Shown here piece after piece: positions 35,076 to 43,577 of a stretch of DNA of 64,000 nucleotides (its first letter is position 1; each line of letters opens with the position of its first letter). Where the stretch lies: assembly GCF_016894445.1 (NCBI RefSeq), contig NZ_CP056775.1, positions 5,072,001 to 5,136,000 of the forward strand. The letters run 5' to 3'. This DNA comes from Dyadobacter sandarakinus. Its GTDB lineage: Bacteria > Bacteroidota > Bacteroidia > Cytophagales > Spirosomataceae. The translations under genes and the position numbers were made by a program. The notes under the pieces are model-generated. The model had not been told where the DNA came from. It did no database searches and worked only from the letters and a program-made list of their open reading frames with translations.

Positions 35076-35756
35076 ATGATGCTTCTTCAAGCACTTACTG
35101 ACTCTACCGTGGCAGCGCCTGTAGCTGACCAGGGGCTTTCCGTTATTGACCTTCTTGCCAAAGGCGGGTGGGTAATGCTTCCGCTTGGATTGCTGTTTCT
35201 GGCTACTCTTTTCCTGATCATTGAGCGTTTTCTCGGGATTGGTGCCAATGGAAAGATAGAGCATCAGTTTGTCGATAATGTAAAAGATTTTATTCAGCAG
35301 GGAAACCTGAAATCGGCCGAGTCACTGTGCCGTAACCAGCGCAATGCTGCCGGCCGTATTCTGGAAAGGGCAATCGGGCGCATCGGATACCCGATCAAAG
35401 ACATTGAAACAACCATTGAAAATGCAAGCCAGATCGAGATTCAGCGGATGGAAGGTAACCTTCCTTACCTGGGTGTGATCGCGGGTATTGCGCCTATGCT
35501 TGGTTTTGTGGGTACAATTTCGGGTATCATCCGTATTTTTTACGACATTTCTATTTCCAACGACTTTAATATCAGTACCATCGCAGGTGGTATGTATGAG
35601 AAAATGATCACATCCGGATCCGGTCTGATCATCGGTCTGATCGCTTATGCAGGGTATCACCTCCTGAACATGAAGATCGACCGTTTTGCGTTAAGACTGC
35701 AGATGGCGGCGTCGGACTTTCTTGATGTATTACAGAAACCCGTTGCAGCTAAATAA
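35076..35756 (+). CDS. exbB: MotA/TolQ/ExbB proton channel protein
   Basis: A 226-residue inner-membrane protein with three predicted helices (about 30-52, 128-152, 170-195). The second and third helices and the GIAPMLGFVGTISGII stretch are typical of ExbB/TolQ. With ExbD it uses the proton gradient to energise TonB-dependent receptors such as the one at the window start. The first two codons are both ATG. No tonB gene lies beside it. Confidence 0.9.
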   Translation: MMLLQALTDSTVAAPVADQGLSVIDLLAKGGWVMLPLGLLFLATLFLIIERFLGIGANGKIEHQFVDNVKDFIQQGNLKSAESLCRNQRNAAGRILERAIGRIGYPIKDIETTIENASQIEIQRMEGNLPYLGVIAGIAPMLGFVGTISGIIRIFYDISISNDFNISTIAGGMYEKMITSGSGLIIGLIAYAGYHLLNMKIDRFALRLQMAASDFLDVLQKPVAAK

Positions 35757-35767
35757 TCCAGAGTATC

Positions 35768-36160
35768 ATGAAAATACGTCGAAAGAGCCGGTTTGCGCCC
35801 GAAGTTTTTACGCACTCCCTCAACGATATTATGTTTTTCCTGCTACTGTTCTTTTTGATCATCTCCACGATGTCCAATCCGAACGTAATCAAGCTGATGC
35901 TGCCCAAAGCATCGGCTACGCAGCAGATGTATAAGAAGCAGATTACCTTATCGGTAGATGAAAACAAAGGTTACTTTATTGACAAGGAGCCTATCCCGTT
36001 TGACAGGCTGGAAGCCGAACTGCAGAGTATTTTTGCCAATGTGGAAGAACGTACGGTAGTACTGCGGGTTGATAAAAATCTGGCCGTACAGGATCTGGTG
36101 GATGTACTGGAACTGGGTGCCAAAAATGATATCAAGATGGTGATGGCTACTGCAAAGTAG
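35768..36160 (+). CDS. exbD: ExbD/TolR biopolymer transport protein
   Basis: A 130-residue single-pass inner-membrane protein. The transmembrane helix begins with the proton-carrying aspartate in SLNDIMFFLL (Asp20), and the periplasmic domain ends with the ExbD strand-helix pattern (VVLRVDKNLAVQDLVDVLE). Eleven bases after exbB; same operon. Confidence 0.9.
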   Translation: MKIRRKSRFAPEVFTHSLNDIMFFLLLFFLIISTMSNPNVIKLMLPKASATQQMYKKQITLSVDENKGYFIDKEPIPFDRLEAELQSIFANVEERTVVLRVDKNLAVQDLVDVLELGAKNDIKMVMATAK

Positions 36161-36168
36161 TTTTTATG

Positions 36169-36310
36169 GAAAAAGGGAGAGGGGAGTAAAGTAAAGGAGA
36201 AAGGGAATAAAGGAGTAAGGGAGAAAAGGTGGGTGGCTGATACCGCACTTTTTCTCCCTTTTTCCTTTACTCCCATCCTCCTTTTCCCCTTTATTCCCTT
36301 CCTCCTTTAT
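36169..36310. repeat. Polypurine/polypyrimidine imperfect inverted repeat
   Basis: About 60 bases of almost pure purine (36169-36230) are followed, after a short mixed loop, by about 60 bases of almost pure pyrimidine (36249-36310). The arms pair imperfectly; the inner part AGGGAGAAAAGGTG against CACTTTTTCTCCCT has one mismatch in 14. Each arm is itself built of variants of GGGAGTAAAGGA. It lies between convergent genes and overlaps the end of the Gfo/Idh gene, so a bidirectional terminator role is likely. Confidence 0.7.
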
Positions 36311-37325
36311 CCGCACTATTATAAATCCTTTCCACTATTCCCTGCAAAATCGCACCTTCTTCGGCCTGGCAGATGTTGGAGGGTTTTCCTTCGCAGGCAT
36401 CCAAGAATGCCATCGTGTTTTTAAGTTGAATGTCGGTTTCTTCCAGATGGTTGAAGTGCATGTCAGTCAGCTCATCACCCATGTCCGTATACAATGCAGG
36501 TGGATGCAGCGTTGCACCTCCTCTGGTACCAAACACTTCGAGGTTGACGCTCTTTTCCAGTTTCGTGTTCAATGCAAATGCGGCCGATAGCATGATACTG
36601 GCATTGTCTGCGAATGACAGATGTGCAAAGCATGCATCCTCCACTTCAAAAGTAGCCGGGTCCCATGTACCCATTAATCCCTTGCCGCCCTTTTTTCCAA
36701 TGTAATCATACGTATTGGCAAGCACCTTGGCGGGTATCGGGTAGTCGAGCAAGCCCAGCGCCAGGTCAAGTACATGCACGCCCAAATCCATGAGCGCGCC
36801 TCCTCCCTGAATTTCCTTATTGGTAAAATTGCCCCAGCCGGGTATTCCTCTTCGCCTTAGAAAGTGGGCTTTGATATGGTAAATCTGCCCAAGCTGACCT
36901 TCCTGTTTCAATCTGGATAATAATGCGTACTCGGGTGTCTGCCGCAGTTGAAAGTTGTAGGCAAGGACTTTGTTTTTACTGCTGGCAAGATCTGCCATTT
37001 CCCGCGCCTGATCGGCATGCAATGCGGGTGGCTTTTCACAAAGTACGTGGCAGTTGTTGTTAAGTGCCTGTATGGTGAAGGGATAATGCAGGTTGTTGGC
37101 CGTGGCATTGATAATGATGTCCGGTGCTGCTGCTGCATACATTTCATCCGGTTGGTCAAATGCGTGCGGAATGCCGTACTTAGCCGTCAGCAGCTTTGTC
37201 TTTTCCAGATCACGTCCGCAAATGGCAATGATCTCGACCCTGTCCGAAAGTGTTTTTAGCGCAGGAATGTGGTTTTGCTCGGCAATATGGCCCCCGCCGA
37301 TGATCGCTGCTTTGAATTTTGTCAT
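36291..37325 (-). CDS. Gfo/Idh/MocA-family oxidoreductase
   Basis: A 344-residue NAD(P)-dependent sugar or inositol oxidoreductase. The Rossmann loop IIGGGHIAEQNHIP opens the protein, CEKPPALH carries the conserved EKP lysine, and GGGALMDLGVHVLDLA holds the catalytic DxGxH pattern. Cytoplasmic, no signal. The ATG at 37325 is preferred over a GTG five codons upstream. Substrate unknown. It follows the first Uma2 gene by 11 bases. Confidence 0.88.
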   Translation of the reverse strand: MTKFKAAIIGGGHIAEQNHIPALKTLSDRVEIIAICGRDLEKTKLLTAKYGIPHAFDQPDEMYAAAAPDIIINATANNLHYPFTIQALNNNCHVLCEKPPALHADQAREMADLASSKNKVLAYNFQLRQTPEYALLSRLKQEGQLGQIYHIKAHFLRRRGIPGWGNFTNKEIQGGGALMDLGVHVLDLALGLLDYPIPAKVLANTYDYIGKKGGKGLMGTWDPATFEVEDACFAHLSFADNASIMLSAAFALNTKLEKSVNLEVFGTRGGATLHPPALYTDMGDELTDMHFNHLEETDIQLKNTMAFLDACEGKPSNICQAEEGAILQGIVERIYNSADKGGRE

Positions 37326-37336
37326 GTAAATATGGC

Positions 37337-37960
37337 TCACGCAAATTCCGAGCCTTTTTCTTTAAGGTAAGCGCCTATATTGCAGGTGATATCATCCAGT
37401 ATGTGAACCGGCACATCCCAGTTGCTGATGATCCATTCCTCGTTTGGCCGGGCGATAATCACTTTTCTGGATTCTGTCAGAAACCAGATCACCTTCTCGG
37501 TACCGAAGTCGAGGAGTTTTTTGGTTTTCAGGTTAATGTAAGCATTTTCTGAGATGTCTTCCAGCTCAATGCTCAGGTCAACTTCCAGTGAAATTTTGGG
37601 AGGTACCTGCGCATAGCTTTTGTTGATTTTATCAATCGTAAGAACATCTTTTTCATAAATCAGGATATCGCCTGCAATGTTGTTGCGCTTGTCAATATGA
37701 ATGCCTGCCTCATTTGTTGCGATAATAAAACGTTCTTCTTCCAGGTTTTTGAACAAAATCCGCAACAGATATTCAATGATGTAAAACTGCAATGAACTTG
37801 AACCCATTATATCCTCAACTGCTTTCGTTTTTGCAAGAACTTCGCGGTAGCCTTTGCGGTAAAGTGGCTTACCGTCGATTACTTCATGAATTAAAACGTT
37901 GGGTACAGTTTGTCCGCCGATCTTATGAGTGGCGGTACTCGGATATGGCGTCGCTATCAT
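37337..37960 (-). CDS. Uma2-family (DUF820) PD-(D/E)XK nuclease-like protein, copy A
   Basis: A 207-residue protein of the Uma2/DUF820 family, which shares the PD-(D/E)XK nuclease fold and is annotated as putative restriction endonuclease without proven activity. Candidate catalytic residues are Asp98 (AGDILIY), Glu126 and Asp128 (SLEVD) and lysines at 146-148. It is the downstream copy of a tandem pair with 38090-38713. Residues 1-58 and about 135-207 are nearly identical in the two copies while 59-134 differ strongly. A TATATTTG box (37983-37990, minus) precedes the start by 22 bases. Confidence 0.8.
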   Translation of the reverse strand: MIATPYPSTATHKIGGQTVPNVLIHEVIDGKPLYRKGYREVLAKTKAVEDIMGSSSLQFYIIEYLLRILFKNLEEERFIIATNEAGIHIDKRNNIAGDILIYEKDVLTIDKINKSYAQVPPKISLEVDLSIELEDISENAYINLKTKKLLDFGTEKVIWFLTESRKVIIARPNEEWIISNWDVPVHILDDITCNIGAYLKEKGSEFA

Positions 37961-37982
37961 AGTCTTTGAAATTGCATGTTTT

Positions 37983-37990
37983 CAAATATA
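37983..37990 (-). promoter_or_regulatory. -7 promoter box of Uma2 copy A
   Basis: TATATTTG on the minus strand, 23 bases above the ATG; part of the duplicated unit. No clear -33 box. Confidence 0.5.
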
Positions 37991-38054
37991 CAAATTTTGC
38001 AGAGCCGATGCTGCCGGGTTTTCCTGCGCCTGCACCGGGCAGATGAGCGGGCAT

Positions 38055-38086
38055 AAAAAAAGAGCAACCGGGATGATTGCTCTTTC
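38055..38086 (-). terminator. Rho-independent terminator after Uma2 copy B
   Basis: On the minus strand AAAGAGCAATC pairs with GGTTGCTCTTT and is followed by a T run. Copy of the terminator at 38808-38839. Confidence 0.85.
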
Positions 38087-38089
38087 AGT

Positions 38090-38713
38090 TCAGGCAAATT
38101 CGGAGCCTTTTTCTTTCAGGTATGCTCCTACATTGCAGGTGATATCATCCAGTATGTGAACCGGCACATCCCAGTTGCTGATGGTCCATTCTTCGTTTAG
38201 CTGCGCGATAATCACTTTTCTGGATTCTGTCAGAAACCAGATCACCTTCTCGGTACCGAAGTCCAGGAGCTTTTTGGTTTTCAGATTGATGTAGGCATTT
38301 TCAGATTGATCTTCCAGTGCTATACTGATATCTACTTCAATGCAGATTTTAGGACAAACGCCAGCGTAGCGCTTGTTAATCTTATCAATGGTAAGTTGAT
38401 GATTGTCAAATATCAGCAAATCAGCGGCGAGGTTGTTGCCTTTGTCCAGGTGCAATCCTGCTTCATTGGATAAAATTGTATACTTATTATCATCCATGTG
38501 CCTCCCTATCCAAATGGTAAGATAGGTAATGATAAATGCCTGCAATGAACTTGAACCCATTATATCCTCAACTGCTTTCGTTTTTGCAAGAACTTCGCGG
38601 TAGCCTTTGCGATACAGGGGCTTACCGTCGATTACTTCATGGATTAAAACGTTGGGTACAGTTTGTCCGCCGATCTTATGAGAGGCGTTACTCGGATATG
38701 GCGTCGCTATCAT
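38090..38713 (-). CDS. Uma2-family (DUF820) PD-(D/E)XK nuclease-like protein, copy B
   Basis: Upstream member of the tandem Uma2 pair, also 207 residues. It keeps the same candidate active site (Asp98, Glu126, Asp128, Lys146/148), so both copies may be functional. The middle third (59-134) has diverged from copy A and is where target or partner recognition would be expected. It has its own -7 box (38736-38743, minus) and terminator. Confidence 0.8.
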   Translation of the reverse strand: MIATPYPSNASHKIGGQTVPNVLIHEVIDGKPLYRKGYREVLAKTKAVEDIMGSSSLQAFIITYLTIWIGRHMDDNKYTILSNEAGLHLDKGNNLAADLLIFDNHQLTIDKINKRYAGVCPKICIEVDISIALEDQSENAYINLKTKKLLDFGTEKVIWFLTESRKVIIAQLNEEWTISNWDVPVHILDDITCNVGAYLKEKGSEFA

Positions 38714-38735
38714 AGTCTTTGAAATTGCATGTTTT

Positions 38736-38743
38736 CAAATATA
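38736..38743 (-). promoter_or_regulatory. -7 promoter box of Uma2 copy B
   Basis: TATATTTG on the minus strand, exactly 753 bases from the same box of copy A. Confidence 0.5.
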
Positions 38744-38807
38744 CAAATTTTGCAGAGCCGATGCTGCCGGGTTTTCCTGCGCCTGCACCGGGCAAATGAG
38801 CGGGCAT

Positions 38808-38839
38808 AAAAAAAGAGCAACCGGGATGATTGCTCTTTC
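38808..38839 (-). terminator. Rho-independent terminator of pyk
   Basis: Same hairpin as at 38055-38086; it begins 17 bases past the pyk stop on the minus strand and is probably the original of the duplicated pair. Confidence 0.88.
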
Positions 38840-38856
38840 ATTTTCTATACATTTTG

Positions 38857-40296
38857 TTATTCTACAACACTCAACTTCACGGTGTTTGTTTTCCGCTGGC
38901 GCGATACCGGCATACTCAGCGTGTTGATAAACACATCGCCTTTTTGCAACTCACCTTTTTCAAGAAGGAAAGTCTTGATATCCTCAATCAAATCGTCGGT
39001 AGAAATGTCCTGATCTTTGTCGTAATAATAAACCTTTGTGCCCCAGTAAAGTGCAAGTTGGTTCATCAGCGTCTTGTTCGATGTGAAAATCAGCAGGCTT
39101 GCCTTCGGACGGTGATGTGACAAGCGGAAGGACGTATATCCGGAACGCGTGATGCCGATGATCGCGCTTGCCTGTGTATCACGGGCAAGGCGGCACGCAC
39201 TCATAACCACATTGTCATTCAACTTGTTTACACCCGGACTTTCATTGACAAATGCATGGTGCTTGAAGTAAATGCTGTTTGTCGACGATTCTACCTTCTC
39301 AATGGTACGAGTCATACTTTCCACGGCAAGAAGCGGGTATTTTCCGGAAGCTGTTTCAGCACTGAGCATCACGGCATCGGCACCGTCAAGTACGGAGTTG
39401 GCTACGTCGTTGAGCTCGGCGCGGGTAGCACGCGGACTTTCAATCATGCTTTCCAGCATCTGCGTAGCTACAATCACCGGCTTACCGGCCCTGTTGCATT
39501 TGTCAACGATCATTTTCTGAATCATCGGTACTTCCTCAGCCGGAAGCTCCACTCCCAAATCACCACGCGCCACCATGATCGCGTCGGTAGCTTCGATAAT
39601 TTCGTCGATATTCAGAATAGCTTCCGGCTTTTCGATCTTGGCTACCAGCTTTGCAGATTTTCCTTTATTGGCAATATATTCTTTAACCTTGATTACCTCA
39701 GCGGCTGTCCGTACAAAGGATAACGCAACCCATTCCACATCATTTTCCAGTCCAAAATCCAGATCTTCGTAATCTTTCTGTGTTACCGAAGGCATTGAAA
39801 CGCGCGTATTCGGGAGGTTAACGCCTTTTTTGGATTTCAGATAACCGCCGTAAATCACTTCCGTAATCACATCGCTGCCATCAATGCCGGTAACCAGTAC
39901 TTCCAGCTTTCCGTCATCCATCAGGATACGGTCACCGATTTTTACATCATTGTACATCCCATCATACGGTGTGCTCACTTTTTCAGCAGTTCCCAGTACT
40001 TCTGTGTTGGAAAGAATCAGCTTGTGGCCCGGCTCGATCAGGACACCATCTTTTTCCGCTACCAGACCGATACGGATTTTCGGTCCCTGCAAATCCTGCA
40101 AAATGGCCAGATTCAAACCATACTCCTCATTAATTGCCCTGATGGTATTAAGTCTTAAAAGATGGTCAGCGTGGGTACCATGTGAGAAATTGAGACGAAA
40201 AACATTAACTCCTGCTTTCGCCAATGCATATAGTGTTTCTTTCGATTCCGAAGTGGGGCCAACGGTTGCAACAATTCTGGTTTTTTTGGGAGACAT
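38857..40296 (-). CDS. pyk: Pyruvate kinase
   Basis: A 479-residue glycolytic enzyme making pyruvate and ATP from phosphoenolpyruvate and ADP. RLNFSHGTHADH, LQDLQGPKIR, the IEKPEAILNIDEII and MVARGDLGVE signature and AEEVPMIQKMI are complete, and the C-terminal effector domain is present. It lies 25 bases after priA on the same strand with no clear promoter between, so it may be the last gene of the antitoxin-vapC-priA-pyk unit. Confidence 0.97.
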   Translation of the reverse strand: MSPKKTRIVATVGPTSESKETLYALAKAGVNVFRLNFSHGTHADHLLRLNTIRAINEEYGLNLAILQDLQGPKIRIGLVAEKDGVLIEPGHKLILSNTEVLGTAEKVSTPYDGMYNDVKIGDRILMDDGKLEVLVTGIDGSDVITEVIYGGYLKSKKGVNLPNTRVSMPSVTQKDYEDLDFGLENDVEWVALSFVRTAAEVIKVKEYIANKGKSAKLVAKIEKPEAILNIDEIIEATDAIMVARGDLGVELPAEEVPMIQKMIVDKCNRAGKPVIVATQMLESMIESPRATRAELNDVANSVLDGADAVMLSAETASGKYPLLAVESMTRTIEKVESSTNSIYFKHHAFVNESPGVNKLNDNVVMSACRLARDTQASAIIGITRSGYTSFRLSHHRPKASLLIFTSNKTLMNQLALYWGTKVYYYDKDQDISTDDLIEDIKTFLLEKGELQKGDVFINTLSMPVSRQRKTNTVKLSVVE

Positions 40297-40321
40297 AATG
40301 TGAAATGCGGTAAGAAATGAT

Positions 40322-42826
40322 TTATAGACAGTCTACGTCGATCACGACCTGTATGCTTTTAAGCGTCTTGTCGGTCAGAATGTCAGTTACTTTTTCCTGA
40401 ATAAATGACTTTGCCGCCTTAAAATTAATCTTTTCTCTTTCAAGTTTGATCAGAATGTCGAACAAAAACTGATTTCTCACCCTTTCTACAAGGGGCGGCT
40501 GCGGCCCGAGAACGCGGCTCAAACCCAGGTTTGGCAGCAACTTGTCGGCCAGTGCCCGGGCGGCTTTTGCAGATACCTGTTCATCCGGATGTTTGACGGT
40601 CACTTTGATCAGTCTTGTAAAAGGCGGATAGCCAAACTTCTCCCTTTCAGCAATTTCAGCTTCATACATGCCTTCATAGTCATTATTAACAACCTTTTCC
40701 AGCAGAGGCTGTCCGGGATTGTTGGTTTGTATGAGCACCTTTCCAGGTCGTCCGGCCCGCCTGCCTGCGCGCCCGCTTACCTGTGTCAGCATTTGGAATG
40801 CCCGCTCCGACGCCCTGAATTCGGGAAAGTGAATGATCCGGTCGGCGTCGAAAATACCTACAATGCTTACATTATCGAAGTCAAGACCCTTGCTGACCAT
40901 CTGGGTCCCCACCAGAATATCCGTACCGCCTTCTTCAAAATCCTGTATGATCTGCTGATAGGCGTTTTTGGCGCGGGTAGTGTCCAGGTCCATCCGCTGC
41001 ACACGCGCTTCCGGAAACAGGACGTGGAGCTCATCTTCAATCTTTTCCGTCCCGTAACCCATTGTTTTTACGCGTATGGAGCCGCAGTTGGGACAGGTGC
41101 GCGGTACCTCTTCCTTGTGCCCGCAATAGTGGCACCGGAGTTCATTCATCCGCATGTAATAGGTAAGACTCACGTCGCAGTTGGTGCATTGCGAGATCCA
41201 GTTGCACTCTTCACATTGCAGGTAAGGAGAATACCCGCGGCGGTTCTGAAAAAGAATGGTTTGTTCCTTATGTTCCAGGTTGTAGCGTAAATGGTCGAGC
41301 AGTACGGATGAAAATTCGTTTTTCATCTTGCGCGACTTCTTTTCCTTTTTGATATCAATCAGTTCAAATGCAGGCAGTACTGCATTGCCAAACCGCTCTT
41401 TCATCTCAACCAGTCCGTATCTGCCGTTTTTTGCATGAAAATAGCTTTCGAGAGAAGGGGTAGCCGATCCAAGCAGTGTTTTTCCCTTGTGCATATAAGC
41501 CAGGATCACCGCCACATCGCGCGCATTGTAGCGCGGGGCGGGGTCATGCTGCTTGTAGGATGTTTCGTGTTCTTCGTCAACAATGATCAGTCCCAGGTTG
41601 TCAAAGGGCAGGAATATGGCCGAGCGTACGCCTACGACAAACTGAAACTTGCCGTCGAGAATGCCTTTCCAGACTTCTACGCGCTCATTGTCCGAGAATT
41701 TGGAATGATAAATCCCCATGACATCTCCGAAAACCTTACGCAGCCGCACGACGATCTGGGCGGTAAGCGCAATTTCGGGCAGGAGAAACAATACCTGCGA
41801 GCCGCTGGCCAGTACCTGGCGGATCATTTCAATGTAAACCTCCGTTTTGCCGCTGCCGGTAATACCGTGAAGAAGTACAACTTCTTTTTGTTGAAAATGT
41901 TCGTGTATCTGTCGGGATGCTTCCTGCTGATGCTCCGTCAATGCTATGGGGCCGTTTGCAGCCGCGGGAATTTCATCAAACCTGGAAATAAAAATCTCGA
42001 ACTGCTCAAAAATGCCCTTTTTAACGAGGGTTTGCAGAGCGGCGTCAGAAAGACTTTTATCCTGAGAAAAAACCGTTTTATCAAGCCCGCCAAGGTTCAG
42101 GTCGGGGTTGTTGTAAACGGGTACGAAGCTGAGGTATTTCAGCAGGATTTCCTGCTGCCGCGGATTTTTTTCGAGGGAAGACGTGAGCTTTACCAGTGCA
42201 TCATTGGACAGGTAGCCCTGCGCAAGCCGCACTTTCCTCACTACCTTCGGCTTGTACCGTTCTTTTACTTCTTCAAATAAAATAACTGCGCGCTTGCCTA
42301 CCAGTGACTTGATCAGTTTGGTAATGTTGGTACGTGCGGTGAGCCGCTCTACTTCCTCGTAAGACAAAGTCTGATGCTTCCGGATTTCGTCAATCACCAC
42401 GCGCTCTTCGTCTGTCAGCAGGTCTTCATGCTCGAACTCGGGATTAAGCTGTATCCTCGACTGGCTGGTAATTTTCAGTCCCGCAGGCAGTGCCACGTTC
42501 AGCACTTCTCCGATATTGCAGAGATAGTAATCCGCGACCCAGTAGAAGAGGTCAAGCTGCCGGGCCGTAACGATGGGCTCATCGTCGAGCAGTTCCAGAA
42601 TATATTTTGCCTGGTATTTGACGGGCGGGTTGCTGTGGATCTGGGCTACTACGGCCGTAATTACCCTTTTTTGTCCAAACTGAACAATGACCCGTGCGCC
42701 TACTTTGATCATGCTGCTCATTTCCCGCGGAACCCTGTAAGTAAACAGCGAAGGTATGGGTACCGGCAAAATCAGATCGGCAAAGAGCGTGGTTTCTTCC
42801 TCGAAGAGGGAAGTTGAAGATAACAT
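40322..42826 (-). CDS. priA: Primosomal protein N' (replication restart helicase PriA)
   Basis: An 834-residue superfamily-2 helicase that reloads the replisome at stalled forks. An N-terminal 3'-DNA-binding domain and winged-helix region (about 1-300) precede the helicase: Walker A GITGSGKTE, VDEEHETSYKQ, GSATPS and, between the lobes, the paired zinc-binding cysteine clusters (CEECN, CTNC, CHYC, CPNC). Complete in length. Its ATG shares one base with the vapC stop (TAATG), so translation is coupled to a toxin gene. Confidence 0.96.
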   Translation of the reverse strand: MLSSTSLFEEETTLFADLILPVPIPSLFTYRVPREMSSMIKVGARVIVQFGQKRVITAVVAQIHSNPPVKYQAKYILELLDDEPIVTARQLDLFYWVADYYLCNIGEVLNVALPAGLKITSQSRIQLNPEFEHEDLLTDEERVVIDEIRKHQTLSYEEVERLTARTNITKLIKSLVGKRAVILFEEVKERYKPKVVRKVRLAQGYLSNDALVKLTSSLEKNPRQQEILLKYLSFVPVYNNPDLNLGGLDKTVFSQDKSLSDAALQTLVKKGIFEQFEIFISRFDEIPAAANGPIALTEHQQEASRQIHEHFQQKEVVLLHGITGSGKTEVYIEMIRQVLASGSQVLFLLPEIALTAQIVVRLRKVFGDVMGIYHSKFSDNERVEVWKGILDGKFQFVVGVRSAIFLPFDNLGLIIVDEEHETSYKQHDPAPRYNARDVAVILAYMHKGKTLLGSATPSLESYFHAKNGRYGLVEMKERFGNAVLPAFELIDIKKEKKSRKMKNEFSSVLLDHLRYNLEHKEQTILFQNRRGYSPYLQCEECNWISQCTNCDVSLTYYMRMNELRCHYCGHKEEVPRTCPNCGSIRVKTMGYGTEKIEDELHVLFPEARVQRMDLDTTRAKNAYQQIIQDFEEGGTDILVGTQMVSKGLDFDNVSIVGIFDADRIIHFPEFRASERAFQMLTQVSGRAGRRAGRPGKVLIQTNNPGQPLLEKVVNNDYEGMYEAEIAEREKFGYPPFTRLIKVTVKHPDEQVSAKAARALADKLLPNLGLSRVLGPQPPLVERVRNQFLFDILIKLEREKINFKAAKSFIQEKVTDILTDKTLKSIQVVIDVDCL

Positions 42827-43296
42827 TAAGTTGAAGGCTGAAAAAACGGCAAAAGTAATCCCTGATCAATTTTTCTTACCTCAAAGAACACACTGTGTAA
42901 ATGGTCAAAATCGGAATCAGTGGTAACGAGCTGCAAGCCAAGTAAGGCTGACAGGGAAGCAATCCAAAGGTCATTTTTCCCCATGTTCCTTGGCGTCAGA
43001 AATCCATAGTCTTTAAAATCAGGATTTCTCAACTGGGAAAAAGCATCTATTTCGGTGTAAATGTTTATGCATAGCCTGCTAATATCTATGATATTGATCT
43101 GATCCAGAATATTTTCGAGCAGGTTCATGCGGCCGGTACCACATTTGTTTTGTAAGGCCAGCGATTTTATTTCTCCTTCACAAACAACTGAACTATAAAT
43201 CGGATAGTCTTTGGGATTCAGAAAGTTTATTAATCCCGCATAATCCACAGCTCTGACAATGCTCAGGATGATATTGGTGTCAAAAAGAACATTCAT
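42826..43296 (-). CDS. PIN-domain toxin (VapC-like)
   Basis: A 156-residue PIN-domain ribonuclease. Acidic metal-binding residues are in the expected places: Asp6 in LFDTNII, Glu40/42 in CEGEIKS, Asp109 in GKNDLWIAS and Asp129/131 in TTDSDFDHL. VapC toxins typically cut tRNA or rRNA and are held inactive by the upstream-encoded antitoxin. It is coupled by one-base stop/start overlaps to the antitoxin before it and to priA after it. The protein is somewhat longer than a typical VapC (about 130). Confidence 0.85.
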   Translation of the reverse strand: MNVLFDTNIILSIVRAVDYAGLINFLNPKDYPIYSSVVCEGEIKSLALQNKCGTGRMNLLENILDQINIIDISRLCINIYTEIDAFSQLRNPDFKDYGFLTPRNMGKNDLWIASLSALLGLQLVTTDSDFDHLHSVFFEVRKIDQGLLLPFFQPST

Positions 43297-43523
43297 TATT
43301 TTGTTTGATCAAGCTGATGCATTAATGCATCCCACTCAGCGGATGAAAATGGCTCAGTAGAGGGGTTATTTTGCAGTGCATTGATCATGCTTGCATTATT
43401 CTTACCAGTCTTTTTACCAAAGACCATAGCTCCGCCAGCTAAAAGAACTTCCTCTGGAGCGTGCGTAAAATCAGGATTTAAGTTCTCAGATTTACTATTG
43501 TATGTTGGGGTTTTTAGCTTCAT
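43296..43523 (-). CDS. Putative antitoxin of the VapC-like toxin
   Basis: A 75-residue protein, acidic and Asn/Ser-rich, with a C-terminal amphipathic stretch SSAEWDALMHQLDQ of the kind antitoxins use to wrap their toxin. No AbrB, RHH or Phd fold is recognised at the N-terminus, so it may not bind DNA in the usual way. Assignment rests on size and on the one-base overlap with the toxin gene. Confidence 0.65.
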   Translation of the reverse strand: MKLKTPTYNSKSENLNPDFTHAPEEVLLAGGAMVFGKKTGKNNASMINALQNNPSTEPFSSAEWDALMHQLDQTK

Positions 43524-43542
43524 GATCAGACTTGCTTATAAT

Positions 43543-43550
43543 CAAATATA
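43543..43550 (-). promoter_or_regulatory. -7 promoter box of the antitoxin-vapC-priA unit
   Basis: TATATTTG on the minus strand, 20 bases above the antitoxin ATG, giving a leader of roughly 13 bases. It seems to be the only promoter near the start of this gene group. Confidence 0.55.
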
Positions 43551-43577
43551 TAAATTTTAGAGCTAAAAACAGCCGGA

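Larger units (their letters stand above)
37337..38841 (-). repeat. 753-bp tandem duplication carrying terminator, promoter and Uma2 gene
   Basis: Start codons, -7 boxes, terminators and stop codons of the two Uma2 genes are all separated by exactly 753 bases. The non-coding part (about 37958-38089 and 38711-38841) differs at about one base, the gene ends differ slightly, and only the middle of the gene has diverged. The unit probably arose by copying a gene plus its flanking pyk terminator. Confidence 0.92.

Noticed and set aside
36169..36310. CRISPR array
   Set aside because: The units are degenerate, only about 12 bases, and have no regular spacers; it is an inverted purine/pyrimidine repeat.
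37337..38841. Insertion sequence or transposon
   Set aside because: There is no transposase, no terminal inverted repeat and no target duplication; it is a simple tandem duplication.
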